Shown: piece by piece, positions 1 through 7,433 of the stretch
Layout: every line of letters starts with the position of its first letter
How positions within the stretch are numbered: the first letter of the stretch is position 1
Origin: an uncultured Oscillibacter sp.
GTDB lineage: Bacteria > Bacillota_A > Clostridia > Oscillospirales > Oscillospiraceae
Direction of reading: 5' to 3'
NCBI GenBank assembly: GCA_948902155.1
Contig: CAQVQZ010000019.1
Span: 1 to 18,470 of the forward strand
Length of the DNA: 18,470 nt
Made by a program: the position numbers and the translations under genes
The notes under the pieces: model-generated
Told to the model about the DNA's origin: nothing
What the model saw: the letters and a program-made list of their open reading frames with translations, nothing else
Databases searched by the model: none

Positions 1-2
1 TC

Positions 3-2006
3 AAGCAGAAGATCGTGGAGGGCCAGCAGGTGGAGCTGCCGGACCACTGGAAGGATTTGGGCGCGGCCTGGCTGCTGCCCAAGCCCGCCGAGGCTCAGAT
101 GGTCTCCTTTGGCGGCACCGTCCGGGAGTTCTGGGCCGACGGCCACCTCCACACGGTCAATGAGAACGCCACCACCATTCAGGCGATTCCCTACGACATG
201 GAGATCGCCGGGTACGGCACCGACCATGTGAACGTCCTCCGCCTGTGGGACCCCCGTCCCACCAAGGCCATCGACATGAGCCTCTTCGGCCAGGGCGAGT
301 ATCTGAAAGCCGCCGAGGAGGAGACCATGGCGGAGACCATCGCCAAGGTGCTCTATCCCGACGACAACCACATCGAGGGCAAGTCCCTCCGGCTCAAGCA
401 GCAGTATTTCTTCGTCTCCGCCACCATCCAGTCCATTACCGCCAAGCATCTGGATACCTACGGGACGCTGAAAAACTTCCACGAGAAGAACATCATCCAG
501 ATCAACGACACCCACCCCACCCTGGTCATTCCGGAGCTGATGCGCATTCTCATTGACGACACGGGAATGAACTGGGACGACGCCTGGTATATCACCACCC
601 ACTCCGTGGCCTACACCAACCACACGGTGCTGGCCGAGGCTCTGGAGCGCTGGCCCCAGACCCTGATGGAGCGCCGCCTGCCCCGGGTCTGGCAGATCAT
701 TCAGGAGATTTCCAACCGCTGGCAGCGGAAGGTGGAGGAATTCTATCACGACCCGGCCAAGACCAAGAAGATGGCCATCATCTGGGACGGCCAGGTCCAC
801 ATGGCCAACCTCTGCATCGCCGGCGGCATGGCCGTCAACGGCGTCAGCGCCCTTCACTCCGACATCCTGCGCAACGACGTTTTCAAGGACGCCTGCGGCA
901 TGGAACCCCAGAAGTTCCAGAACGTCACCAACGGCATCGACCACCGCCGCTGGCTCAGCGAGATCAACCCCGGCCTGGACAGCCTCATCAAGGACCTTAC
1001 CGGCGGGGACGACTACCTCTCCGACGCGTCCGTCCTGCAAAAGCTGGACGCCTTTGCCGGTGACAAGCCGGTGCTGGACCGTCTGGCGGAGATCAAGCGG
1101 AAGAACAAAGAGCTCTTCGCCGTCCACGCCAAGCGGAGCCGGGGCGTCATCCTGAACCCCGACGCCATCTTCGACGTGCAGGTGAAGCGGCTCCACGAGT
1201 ACAAGCGGCAGCTCCTCAACGCGCTGCACATCATCGCCCTCTATCAGCAGCTGCGGGACGACCCCAACTCCATCACCCAGCCCCACACCTTCCTCTTCGG
1301 TGCGAAGGCCGCGCCGGGCTACGAGGTGGCCAAGCGGATCATCCGGCTCATCAACTCCCTGGCGGATCAGATCGACCACGATCCCGTCTGCAAGGACAAA
1401 TTGCAGGTGGTTTTCCTGGAGAACTACCGGGTTTCCCTGGCGGAGGTGCTGATGCCCGCCAGCGAGGTGAGCCAGCAGATTTCCACCGCCGGCAAGGAGG
1501 CCAGCGGCACGGGCAACATGAAGTTCATGATGAACGGCGCGCTGACCATCGGCACGCTGGACGGCGCCAACGTGGAGATGCACGAGGTGCTGGGGGACGA
1601 GAACATGTTCCTCTTCGGCCTCCACGCCGACGAGGTGGAGCAGCTGAAGCGGGAGGGCTATGTGCCCCAGCGCTGGTACAACCGGGACCCGCGGCTCCGC
1701 CGGGCCATGGACGCCCTGCGCTCCGGCTTCCGGGACGGCGTCAGCTACAACGACCTCTATCAGCGGCTCCTCCAGGGCATGGGCGGAAGCCCCGCCGACG
1801 AGTATCTGCTGCTGGCGGACTTTGAAGCCTACTGCGACGCGGAGCGGCGCATGGTGGAGACCTACGCCAATCCCGAGCTCTGGAACCGCATGAGCCTCCA
1901 CAACATCGCCCGCAGCGGCATCTTCGCCGCCGACCGCGCCATCGCCCAATACGCCGAAAACATCTGGCACGTCCCCCACCGTACTTTTTCTCGAGAGAAA
2001 AAGTAG
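3..2006 (+). CDS. glgP: Glycogen (alpha-glucan) phosphorylase, 5' end outside window
   Basis: This family 35 glycosyltransferase releases glucose-1-phosphate from alpha-1,4-glucan and acts in cytosolic glycogen breakdown. The reading frame is already open at base 3, so the start lies upstream; about 667 codons are present, against roughly 800 residues for the family, so perhaps 130-150 N-terminal residues are missing. The PLP-binding segment SGTGNMKFMMNGALTIGTLD is intact (lysine codon at 1521-1523). Other family motifs are NDTHPTLVIPELMRIL, NVTNGIDHRRWL and VKRLHEYKRQLLN. Family members normally end shortly after an IWHV-type motif, which is present here. It is followed by a short extra tail (HRTFSREKK) encoded by a palindrome that also supplies the stop codon. 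The identification is secure; only the real start is unseen. Confidence 0.96.
   Translation, partial: KQKIVEGQQVELPDHWKDLGAAWLLPKPAEAQMVSFGGTVREFWADGHLHTVNENATTIQAIPYDMEIAGYGTDHVNVLRLWDPRPTKAIDMSLFGQGEYLKAAEEETMAETIAKVLYPDDNHIEGKSLRLKQQYFFVSATIQSITAKHLDTYGTLKNFHEKNIIQINDTHPTLVIPELMRILIDDTGMNWDDAWYITTHSVAYTNHTVLAEALERWPQTLMERRLPRVWQIIQEISNRWQRKVEEFYHDPAKTKKMAIIWDGQVHMANLCIAGGMAVNGVSALHSDILRNDVFKDACGMEPQKFQNVTNGIDHRRWLSEINPGLDSLIKDLTGGDDYLSDASVLQKLDAFAGDKPVLDRLAEIKRKNKELFAVHAKRSRGVILNPDAIFDVQVKRLHEYKRQLLNALHIIALYQQLRDDPNSITQPHTFLFGAKAAPGYEVAKRIIRLINSLADQIDHDPVCKDKLQVVFLENYRVSLAEVLMPASEVSQQISTAGKEASGTGNMKFMMNGALTIGTLDGANVEMHEVLGDENMFLFGLHADEVEQLKREGYVPQRWYNRDPRLRRAMDALRSGFRDGVSYNDLYQRLLQGMGGSPADEYLLLADFEAYCDAERRMVETYANPELWNRMSLHNIARSGIFAADRAIAQYAENIWHVPHRTFSREKK
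1982..2005. repeat. Perfect 11-bp palindrome spanning the glgP stop codon
   Basis: The arms at 1982-1992 (TACTTTTTCTC) and 1995-2005 are perfect reverse complements separated by two bases. The structure encodes the last residues of the phosphorylase and most of its TAG stop. A second hairpin lies just downstream at 2045-2071 (TACGTT..GCCG / CGGC..AACGTA, with one bulged A). Together with the intervening DNA this looks like a dispersed palindromic repeat that landed at the end of the gene. No second copy exists in this window to prove it. Confidence 0.6.
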
Positions 2007-2094
2007 GCAAAAAGAGCTTTCGCGCGCTCTGGGAGTCTGGAGGGTACGTTAGCCGGAGCGACGGCAACGTAGTCGGGAGCACATTTGAATAAAT

Positions 2095-2133
2095 AAAAGG
2101 GCTGCATCCTTGGTTGGGGATGCAGCCCTTTTT
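2095..2133 (+). terminator. Rho-independent terminator after glgP
   Basis: An 11-bp perfect stem, GGGCTGCATCC (2099-2109) with GGATGCAGCCC (2118-2128), has an 8-base loop and is followed by a run of five T (2129-2133). Four A (2095-2098) precede the stem, so it could also work on the opposite strand. It is well placed to end the glgP transcript. Confidence 0.85.
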
Positions 2134-2189
2134 GGGTGGGGTCAGTGGCTTTGTTTTTCGTTGGTGACGCTTCGGGGCGGGCAGGAAAG

Positions 2190-2484
2190 CCTCCTTTTGA
2201 AAGGAGGTGGCACACCTTTGGGGCCCCCGCAAAATCGAAGATTTTGTGGGGAGAGGAGGAAGGAATGGAGCGGGTGGAGTTTTCGCCGCTAGGCGGAAAC
2301 GGAACAGAGCGGAATTTCTTCCGACGACGTGACGGAGGATTGTCGCAGGGATTCCCTTCTATTTCCTGTCTTGCAATAGAAGAGGGTCCACAGGGACTCC
2401 CTTCTATTGCAAGTCTTATTATAGAAGGGAGTCTCTGCGGACAATCCCCACCGCCCTTCGGGCGGAGCCCCTTTCCAAAGGGGC
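2190..2484. repeat. Palindrome-rich intergenic repeat element (MITE/REP-like)
   Basis: This gene-free stretch is a series of inverted repeats. They are: 2190-2197/2200-2207 (CCTCCTTT..AAAGGAGG); 2225-2235/2241-2251 (CCCCGCAAAAT with one G-U); a large pair, 2337-2362 and 2421-2447, nearly complementary over about 26 bp; 2451-2456/2460-2465 (CCGCCC/GGGCGG); and 2467-2474/2477-2484 (GCCCCTTT/AAAGGGGC, followed by CTTTTATT on the + strand). Between the large arms the CCCTTCTAT motif and its complement recur several times. I see no convincing gene: reading frames here lack family features. It looks like a non-autonomous dispersed repeat, but its ends and target duplication are not clear. Confidence 0.55.
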
Positions 2485-2514
2485 CTTTTATTGCCTGCTT
2501 AACGGAATAACATT

Positions 2515-2532
2515 GGCCGTTTGAATGCGGCC
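2515..2532 (-). terminator. Possible weak terminator after thrS
   Basis: A 5-bp GC stem (GGCCG/CGGCC) with an 8-base loop lies 9 bp beyond the thrS stop. On the - strand it is followed by AATGTTATT, a poor U-tract. It is the only hairpin directly behind thrS before the repeat region, so it is listed as tentative. Confidence 0.35.
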
Positions 2533-2540
2533 CTTGGGGG

Positions 2541-4301
2541 TCAGACGATGGCTTTTGTGGCGACTTCTTCTTTCAGCTTCGCGGTGAAGGCTTCCAGGCT
2601 CATGGCCCCCAGGTCTTCGCCGGAACGGGTGCGGACGGAAACCGTCTTGTTTTCGATGTCCCGGTCGCCCACCACCAGCATATAGGGGACTTTCTCCAGG
2701 GTGGCTTCCCGGATTTTCTTGCCGATCTTCTCGTTGCGAGTGTCCGTCTCTACCCGGATGCCCTGGGCGTCCAAGTCGACGGCCAGAGCGGCGGCGTAGC
2801 CGTCCGCGCGGTCGGTGACCGTCAGGACCTTCACCTGGACGGGGCTCAGCCAGGCCGGGAAGGCTCCGGCGAAGTGCTCCGTAATGACGCCGATGAAGCG
2901 CTCGATGGAGCCCAGGACCACCCGGTGGATCATGACGGGGCGGTGCTTCGCGCCGTCTTCGCCCACATACTCCAGCTCGAAGCGCTCGGGCAGCTGGCTG
3001 TCCAGCTGGATGGTGCCGCACTGCCAGGTCCGGCCCAGGGAGTCGGACAGGTGGAAGTCCAGCTTCGGGCCGTAAAATGCGCCGTCGCCTTCGTTGATGA
3101 CGAAGTCCTTGCCCATATCGGTGATGGCGTTCTTCAGGATTTCCTGGTTGCGCTCCCACTCGTCCACGGTGCCGATGTGGTCCTCGGGCATGGTGGACAG
3201 CTCAATGGTATAGCTCAGGCCGAAGGTGGAATAGACCTCGTCGAAGAGGCGGACCGTCTCCTGGATGACGTCTTTCATCTGCTCCCGGGTCATGAAGACG
3301 TGGGCGTCGTCCTGGTTGAAGCAGCGCACCCGGAACAGGCCGTGGAGGGCGCCGGACAGCTCGTGGCGGTGGACCAGGCCGATCTCCCCCACCCGCAGGG
3401 GCAGGTCCCGGTAGGAGTGGGGCTCGCTGGCGTAGACCAGCATGCCGCCGGGGCAGTTCATGGGCTTGACCGCAAAATCCACCTCGTCGATGACGGTGGT
3501 GTACATGTTGTTCTTGTAGTGGTCCCAGTGGCCGGAGCGCTCCCACAGCTGGCGGTTGAGCATGATGGGGGTGGAGATCTCCACATAGCCGTACTTCTTG
3601 TGGACCTTCCGCCAGTAGTCCAGCAGGGTGTTTTTCAGGGTCATGCCCTTGGGCAGGAAGAAGGGGAAGCCGGGGCCCTCGTCCCGGAGCATGAACAGGC
3701 CCAGCTCCTTGCCCAGCTTCCGGTGGTCCCGCTTCTTGGCCTCCTCGATCCGCTGGAGGTAGGCGTCCAGCTCGTCCTTCTTCGGGAAGGCGATGCCGTA
3801 GATGCGCTGGAGGGTCTCCCGGTTGGAGTCGCCCCGCCAGTAGGCGGCGTTGCAGGCCGTGAGCTTGATGGCGTTGCCCTTCACGCGGCCGGTGGAGTCC
3901 AGATGGGGGCCCGCGCAGAGGTCCGTGAACTCGCCCTGCTTGTAGAAGCTGATGGCGGCGCCGGCGGGGAGGTCGTTGATGAGCTCCACCTTGTAGGGCT
4001 CGCCCTTCTCCTCCATGAATTTCAGGGCCTCCTCACGGGGCAGCTCGAAGCGCTCCAGGGGCAGCTTTTCCTTGCAGATCTTCCGCATTTCGCCCTCGAT
4101 CTTCTCCATGATCTCGGGGGTGAAGGGGAAGGGGGAGTCCATGTCGTAATAGAAGCCCTCGTCGATGGAGGGGCCGATGGCCAGCTTCACCTCCGGGTAC
4201 AGGCGCTTCACGGCCTGGGCCAGGATGTGGGAGCAGGTGTGCCAGTAGGTCTTGCGGTAGGTCTCGTTCTCAAAGGTGTACAGATTGCTTTCTTCGCTCA
4301 T
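2541..4301 (-). CDS. thrS: Threonyl-tRNA synthetase, TGS-less form
   Basis: This class II aminoacyl-tRNA synthetase charges tRNA-Thr with threonine in the cytosol. It is 586 aa, against about 640 for the common form: the N-terminal TGS domain is absent and the protein begins almost directly at the editing domain (HTCSHILA with H21 and H25; CAGPH with C129 and H133). The catalytic core follows with the zinc ligands C283 (MNCPGG), H334 (DDAH) and H459 (MIHR), motif 2 RHELSGALHGLFRVRCFNQD, and motif 3 GSIERFIGVITEHFAGAFP. The anticodon-binding domain runs from about 490 to the end. The ATG follows AAGGAGG with good spacing. Expression is controlled by the T-box leader just upstream. All editing and synthetic residues appear intact, so loss of TGS looks like a natural subfamily trait rather than damage. 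Confidence 0.97.
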   Translation of the reverse strand: MSEESNLYTFENETYRKTYWHTCSHILAQAVKRLYPEVKLAIGPSIDEGFYYDMDSPFPFTPEIMEKIEGEMRKICKEKLPLERFELPREEALKFMEEKGEPYKVELINDLPAGAAISFYKQGEFTDLCAGPHLDSTGRVKGNAIKLTACNAAYWRGDSNRETLQRIYGIAFPKKDELDAYLQRIEEAKKRDHRKLGKELGLFMLRDEGPGFPFFLPKGMTLKNTLLDYWRKVHKKYGYVEISTPIMLNRQLWERSGHWDHYKNNMYTTVIDEVDFAVKPMNCPGGMLVYASEPHSYRDLPLRVGEIGLVHRHELSGALHGLFRVRCFNQDDAHVFMTREQMKDVIQETVRLFDEVYSTFGLSYTIELSTMPEDHIGTVDEWERNQEILKNAITDMGKDFVINEGDGAFYGPKLDFHLSDSLGRTWQCGTIQLDSQLPERFELEYVGEDGAKHRPVMIHRVVLGSIERFIGVITEHFAGAFPAWLSPVQVKVLTVTDRADGYAAALAVDLDAQGIRVETDTRNEKIGKKIREATLEKVPYMLVVGDRDIENKTVSVRTRSGEDLGAMSLEAFTAKLKEEVATKAIV

Positions 4302-4577
4302 GAAAAGTTCCTCCTTGTTTTGAAGGGGCGGCGCAAAAATCCCACCCCTGATGGAAAATCAGGGGTGAGATACGAAAAACGTATTCCACGGTTCCACCCT
4401 GCTTGCGGCCCGCGGGGAGCCGCCGCTCGTGTCCTCTGTAACGGGAGGGCCCGGCCCGGTCGTCCCGGGCGGCTCGGGAGTGGTACAGCCGCCGGTCTCC
4501 GCAGGACGCTTTCAGCAAGCGCGCCCCTCTCTGAGGCGGACAGCGGGCGGTTCTTCTCCGTCGTTGCCGATTTAACA
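4302..4577 (-). ncRNA. T-box riboswitch leader of thrS, threonine specifier
   Basis: The roughly 275-nt leader between the thrS promoter and start has the expected T-box parts. The T-box sequence GCAGGGTGGAACCGTGG is the complement of 4386-4402. Downstream an intrinsic terminator is seen. Near the 5' end, a base stem GGAG/CTCC and an inner stem CCGCC/GGCGG enclose a loop carrying GTACCA. The likely specifier is ACC (+ strand 4482-4484), a threonine codon, which agrees with the gene controlled. Uncharged tRNA-Thr should stabilise the antiterminator and switch thrS on. The fold was drawn by eye, so the class is sure but the exact pairing is less so. Confidence 0.9.
4335..4367 (-). terminator. 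Regulated terminator of the thrS T-box
   Basis: On the - strand a perfect 10-bp stem (CACCCCTGAT / ATCAGGGGTG, + coordinates 4358-4367 and 4343-4352) with a 5-base loop is followed by GGATTTTT. It lies after the T-box motif and before the thrS ribosome binding site, as expected for the attenuator. It may also stop van operon read-through. Confidence 0.88.
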
Positions 4578-4583
4578 AAAAGC

Positions 4584-4612
4584 AGTTTATCACCCGGTGG
4601 GGAAAATGTCAA
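4584..4612 (-). promoter_or_regulatory. Sigma-A promoter of thrS leader
   Basis: On the - strand, TTGACA (4607-4612), a 17-bp spacer and TAAACT (4584-4589) form a near-consensus promoter. The predicted start near 4577 gives a leader matching the T-box. It lies only 30 bp behind the vanT stop codon. Confidence 0.85.
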
Positions 4613-4641
4613 GGGGGTAGGGGCGATTTCCGGTCGTTCCC

Positions 4642-6690
4642 TCACCGGACCACAATCTCCGTCCGCCGCCCCAGCCGGGACAAAATCTCATTGGTAATGC
4701 TCCCGCAGCGCTCCGCCACTTCCGCCGCCGTGATCTCCCATTCGCCGTCCCGCCCGATGAGGGTGGCGGCGTCCCCCGCCCGGACCTCCGGGACCCCGGT
4801 CACGTCCACCAGCAGCTGGTCCATGCACATCCGCCCCGCCATGGGGCAGGCCCGCCCCCGGAGCAGCACCCGCCCGCCCTGCCGGGACAACGCCCTGGGC
4901 AGCCCGTCGGCGTAGCCGATGGCCAGCACCGCCAGCCGGGTCTCCCGCTCCGCCTGGAACTCCAGCCCGTAGCCCGCCCGCTCCCCGGCCCGGAGAGTCC
5001 GGACGCAGGCCACTCTGGCCCGGAGGGACAGCACCGGCCTCAGGTCCGGCCACTGCCGGACGGCCCCGCCGTCGCTGGGGACCCCGTAGAGCACGATGCC
5101 CGCCCGGACATACCCGCAGGGCTGGGGCGGCAGGTTCAGCAGGCCGTAGCTGGCCTGCACGTGGACCTTCCCCACGCCGAACCCCGCCCGCCGCAGCCGC
5201 TCCACGGCCCGGTAAAAGCGGTCCAGCTGGTCCTGGGTCTCCGCCTCCCGGGTCAGGTCGTCGGAGACGCAGAGGTGGGAAAACACGCCGCCGATTCGAA
5301 GCTCCCGCCGCCGGAACAGCCCCGCCAGGGCCTCCCCGTCCTCCGCCGGGACCCCCAGGCGGTGCATCCCCGTGTCCAGGGCCAGATGGACCCGGACCGG
5401 CTTCCCCATGTCCGCCAGGGCGTGGCCGTGGGCCGCGTCCGCCACGGTCTGGGTCAGCCGCCAGCGGCGGAGCAGGGGGACCGCCTCCGGCGGCGTGTAG
5501 CCTAAAATCAAAATCGTCCCCCGGATGCCGCCCTTCCGCAAAGCGACGCCCTCGGCCAGACAGGCCACCGCGAAGGCCCGGACTCCCGCCCGGTACAGAC
5601 ACCGGGCGCATGGGACCGCCCCGTGGCCGTAGGCGTCGGCTTTCAGGACCGCCATCAGCTCACAGCCCTGGGGCAGCAGGGCCCGGAGGGCCTGGGCGTT
5701 GTGCCGGAGGGCTTCCAGGTCCACCTCCCGCCAGGACCGGCTTTTGGCCGGGACCGGCAGGGGCCGCAGCCCGTCCAGCGCCAAGGCGGCGGCGAAGGAA
5801 AGCGCCAGCACCGCCCCGAAATGCCCCAGGCTGTTCTCCACCAGCAGCCGGCGAAGCCCCGCAGCCTTCGCAATTCCCCGGACCAGAACGATGCAGAGGG
5901 GATGGAGCAGGTAGACCAGCAGGGACAATCGCCTGGCCCGCCGGTCCTCCCCCTGGTTTTCCCCCAGCAGCAGGGAGAAGAGGAAGATCATGCACAGCGG
6001 CAGGAACAGGTACATGCTGTCGTGCCTCTGCCACCCCAGCCCCTGGAGCAGGAAGCCCTCGGCGGTCATCCCCGCCAGGCCCAGGAGGACCCCCGGAAGG
6101 GCGGCGCGGCGGTCCCACCGCCGTTCCTCCGCCCCCAGGAGCAGGAACAGCGGCGCGAAAAACAGTCCGTTCCGGCTGTAGGAGAACACCCGGAACATCC
6201 CGTCATAAAACGCCTCCAGGGCCGGGACCCGGCAGATAAGCCCGTAATAGCTGTCGCCGCCCAGCCCAACCAGGTACAGCGCCACAGCGAGGACGAATCC
6301 CCAGCGCCTCCCCGCCAGCCCTTTGGCGATGAGCACGCCCAGCGCCACGGCGGGAAAGTACCAGAGGTGGTACAGCGTCCCCTCCGTCAGCAGCTTCCGC
6401 GCCCATTCCAGCGGCCCGTACCCGCCGCTGTAGAGGTTCAGAGGTAGATAGAGCGCCACGGCGGCGGCGTAGACCGCCAGGGTTTTTTTCAGGAATCTCC
6501 CCGTGCCGCTCCAGCCGTCCCGGCCCAGGAAATACCCGCTGGTCATGAAGAAAAAGGGCACCGCCGTCCGGGCCAGGACCCGGCAGAGCCAGAAGTCCGC
6601 CGCCGGGCGCCAGGACCCCAGGGGCCCGGTGTGGATGCACACCACCAGCACCGCCGCCAGGAGGCGGAAGCGGTCTAAGGCGGGCCTCAT
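4642..6690 (-). CDS. vanT: VanT-type membrane serine racemase (acyltransferase-3 domain + alanine/serine racemase)
   Basis: This two-domain protein of 682 aa makes D-Ser (and D-Ala) from the L-form for cell-wall precursors. Residues 1 to about 310 form a polytopic membrane domain of the acyltransferase-3 type (VVCIHTGP at 17-24; PFFFMTSGYF at 45-54). It is proposed in the VanT family to take up or present L-Ser. Residues of about 318-682 are a fold-type III alanine racemase with PLP lysine K350 (KADAYGHGA) and catalytic tyrosine Y574 (AGYGLEF). The end, GSITNEILSRLG, is typical of VanT. Family members are about 700 aa. The ATG at 6690 overlaps the vanXY stop (ATGA). A longer in-frame opening upstream to 6939 is rejected because it lies inside vanXY and adds no recognisable sequence. 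It is the last gene of the van operon. Confidence 0.93.
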   Translation of the reverse strand: MRPALDRFRLLAAVLVVCIHTGPLGSWRPAADFWLCRVLARTAVPFFFMTSGYFLGRDGWSGTGRFLKKTLAVYAAAVALYLPLNLYSGGYGPLEWARKLLTEGTLYHLWYFPAVALGVLIAKGLAGRRWGFVLAVALYLVGLGGDSYYGLICRVPALEAFYDGMFRVFSYSRNGLFFAPLFLLLGAEERRWDRRAALPGVLLGLAGMTAEGFLLQGLGWQRHDSMYLFLPLCMIFLFSLLLGENQGEDRRARRLSLLVYLLHPLCIVLVRGIAKAAGLRRLLVENSLGHFGAVLALSFAAALALDGLRPLPVPAKSRSWREVDLEALRHNAQALRALLPQGCELMAVLKADAYGHGAVPCARCLYRAGVRAFAVACLAEGVALRKGGIRGTILILGYTPPEAVPLLRRWRLTQTVADAAHGHALADMGKPVRVHLALDTGMHRLGVPAEDGEALAGLFRRRELRIGGVFSHLCVSDDLTREAETQDQLDRFYRAVERLRRAGFGVGKVHVQASYGLLNLPPQPCGYVRAGIVLYGVPSDGGAVRQWPDLRPVLSLRARVACVRTLRAGERAGYGLEFQAERETRLAVLAIGYADGLPRALSRQGGRVLLRGRACPMAGRMCMDQLLVDVTGVPEVRAGDAATLIGRDGEWEITAAEVAERCGSITNEILSRLGRRTEIVVR

Positions 6691-7433
6691 GCCGGGTTCT
6701 CCCAGACGGTGAGGATGAAACCGCCGCCGTTGTCCCCGGAAATCTGACAGATTCCCTCCGGCAGCTCCGCCTCCACCGTCTCGCCGGGGCAGGCCAGCCA
6801 GGAGACTTCGACCCGCCGCCCGTTGGCGAGGCGAAGGCGCCTGGGCCCCGTCCGCAGGAAGTCCCCGTACTCCTCCAAACAAAGCCCGTTTTCCTCCAGC
6901 AGGGCCGCGTGGGGCGCGCCCACATAGCGGAAGTGCCACGGCTCCTCGCTGATGCCGGTGACGTCCTCCTTCTCCCGCCGGTAGCGCTGGACGAAGCCGT
7001 ATTCCGCCGCCAGGCGGCGGAACGCGCCGCAGACCCCGTCCCTCGGGAAGTCGGGCCGGAGGAAGTCGATGTGCTCCGCCCGCTTCCCCAGGTCGATGGC
7101 CAGCCCCGTCTGGTGCTCACTGCACCCCGGCAGGGCCACGTAGCGGCGGGTGAAGTCCTCGCCCTCTTTGGCCCAGGTGTCGTCCCAGATGGAGCACTGC
7201 TCCTGAAAGCTCCGCCAGCCGGAGACGGGAACGATGTCCCCCGCGCCGCCCGCCGCCCGGATGCAGGCCGCCAGCACGCTGGCGGTCTTCCGCTCCAGCA
7301 GCACTTCCGGCCACCGGCTGTCCGGGGCCATGAGCTCCGGCGCGGGGCCTCCGGCGGGGAGGGGATGGGTGGGATTCACCAGAATCAGAGACCCCTGGGC
7401 GGTCTGCTCCCGCCGCAGCGTCACGGTCCTCAT
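6687..7433 (-). CDS. vanXY: VanXY-type D,D-dipeptidase/D,D-carboxypeptidase (peptidase M15B)
   Basis: This predicted zinc peptidase of 248 aa removes precursors ending in D-Ala-D-Ala, so that D-Ala-D-Ser-ending ones prevail. Zinc and catalytic residues are visible: H107 and D114 in SEHQTGLAIDLG, E164 and H167 in EEPWHFRY. SGWRSFQEQ (71-79) is the usual substrate-side motif of VanY/VanXY proteins. No signal peptide or N-terminal membrane segment is seen, consistent with cytosolic VanXY rather than membrane-bound VanY. A C-terminal extension of about 50 residues (about 195-248, ending SGDNGGGFILTVW) lies beyond the peptidase fold; I recall a similar tail in VanXY of the G type but could not check it. 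The start overlaps the vanG stop and the stop overlaps the vanT start (both ATGA), implying coupled translation. Confidence 0.9.
   Translation of the reverse strand: MRTVTLRREQTAQGSLILVNPTHPLPAGGPAPELMAPDSRWPEVLLERKTASVLAACIRAAGGAGDIVPVSGWRSFQEQCSIWDDTWAKEGEDFTRRYVALPGCSEHQTGLAIDLGKRAEHIDFLRPDFPRDGVCGAFRRLAAEYGFVQRYRREKEDVTGISEEPWHFRYVGAPHAALLEENGLCLEEYGDFLRTGPRRLRLANGRRVEVSWLACPGETVEAELPEGICQISGDNGGGFILTVWENPA

Noticed and set aside
2136..2510. 124-codon frame on the + strand behind glgP
   Set aside because: It runs through five inverted repeats after the glgP terminator, with no promoter or protein-like pattern.
2874..4697. Open frame of 607 codons on the + strand opposite thrS
   Set aside because: It is a shadow of thrS and its T-box, Val/Gly/Leu-rich with no domain features.
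6691..6939. In-frame extension of vanT by 83 residues
   Set aside because: It lies wholly within vanXY in another frame, is low-complexity Arg/Gly/Pro-rich, and the ATG at 6690 overlaps the vanXY stop exactly as the other coupled starts do.
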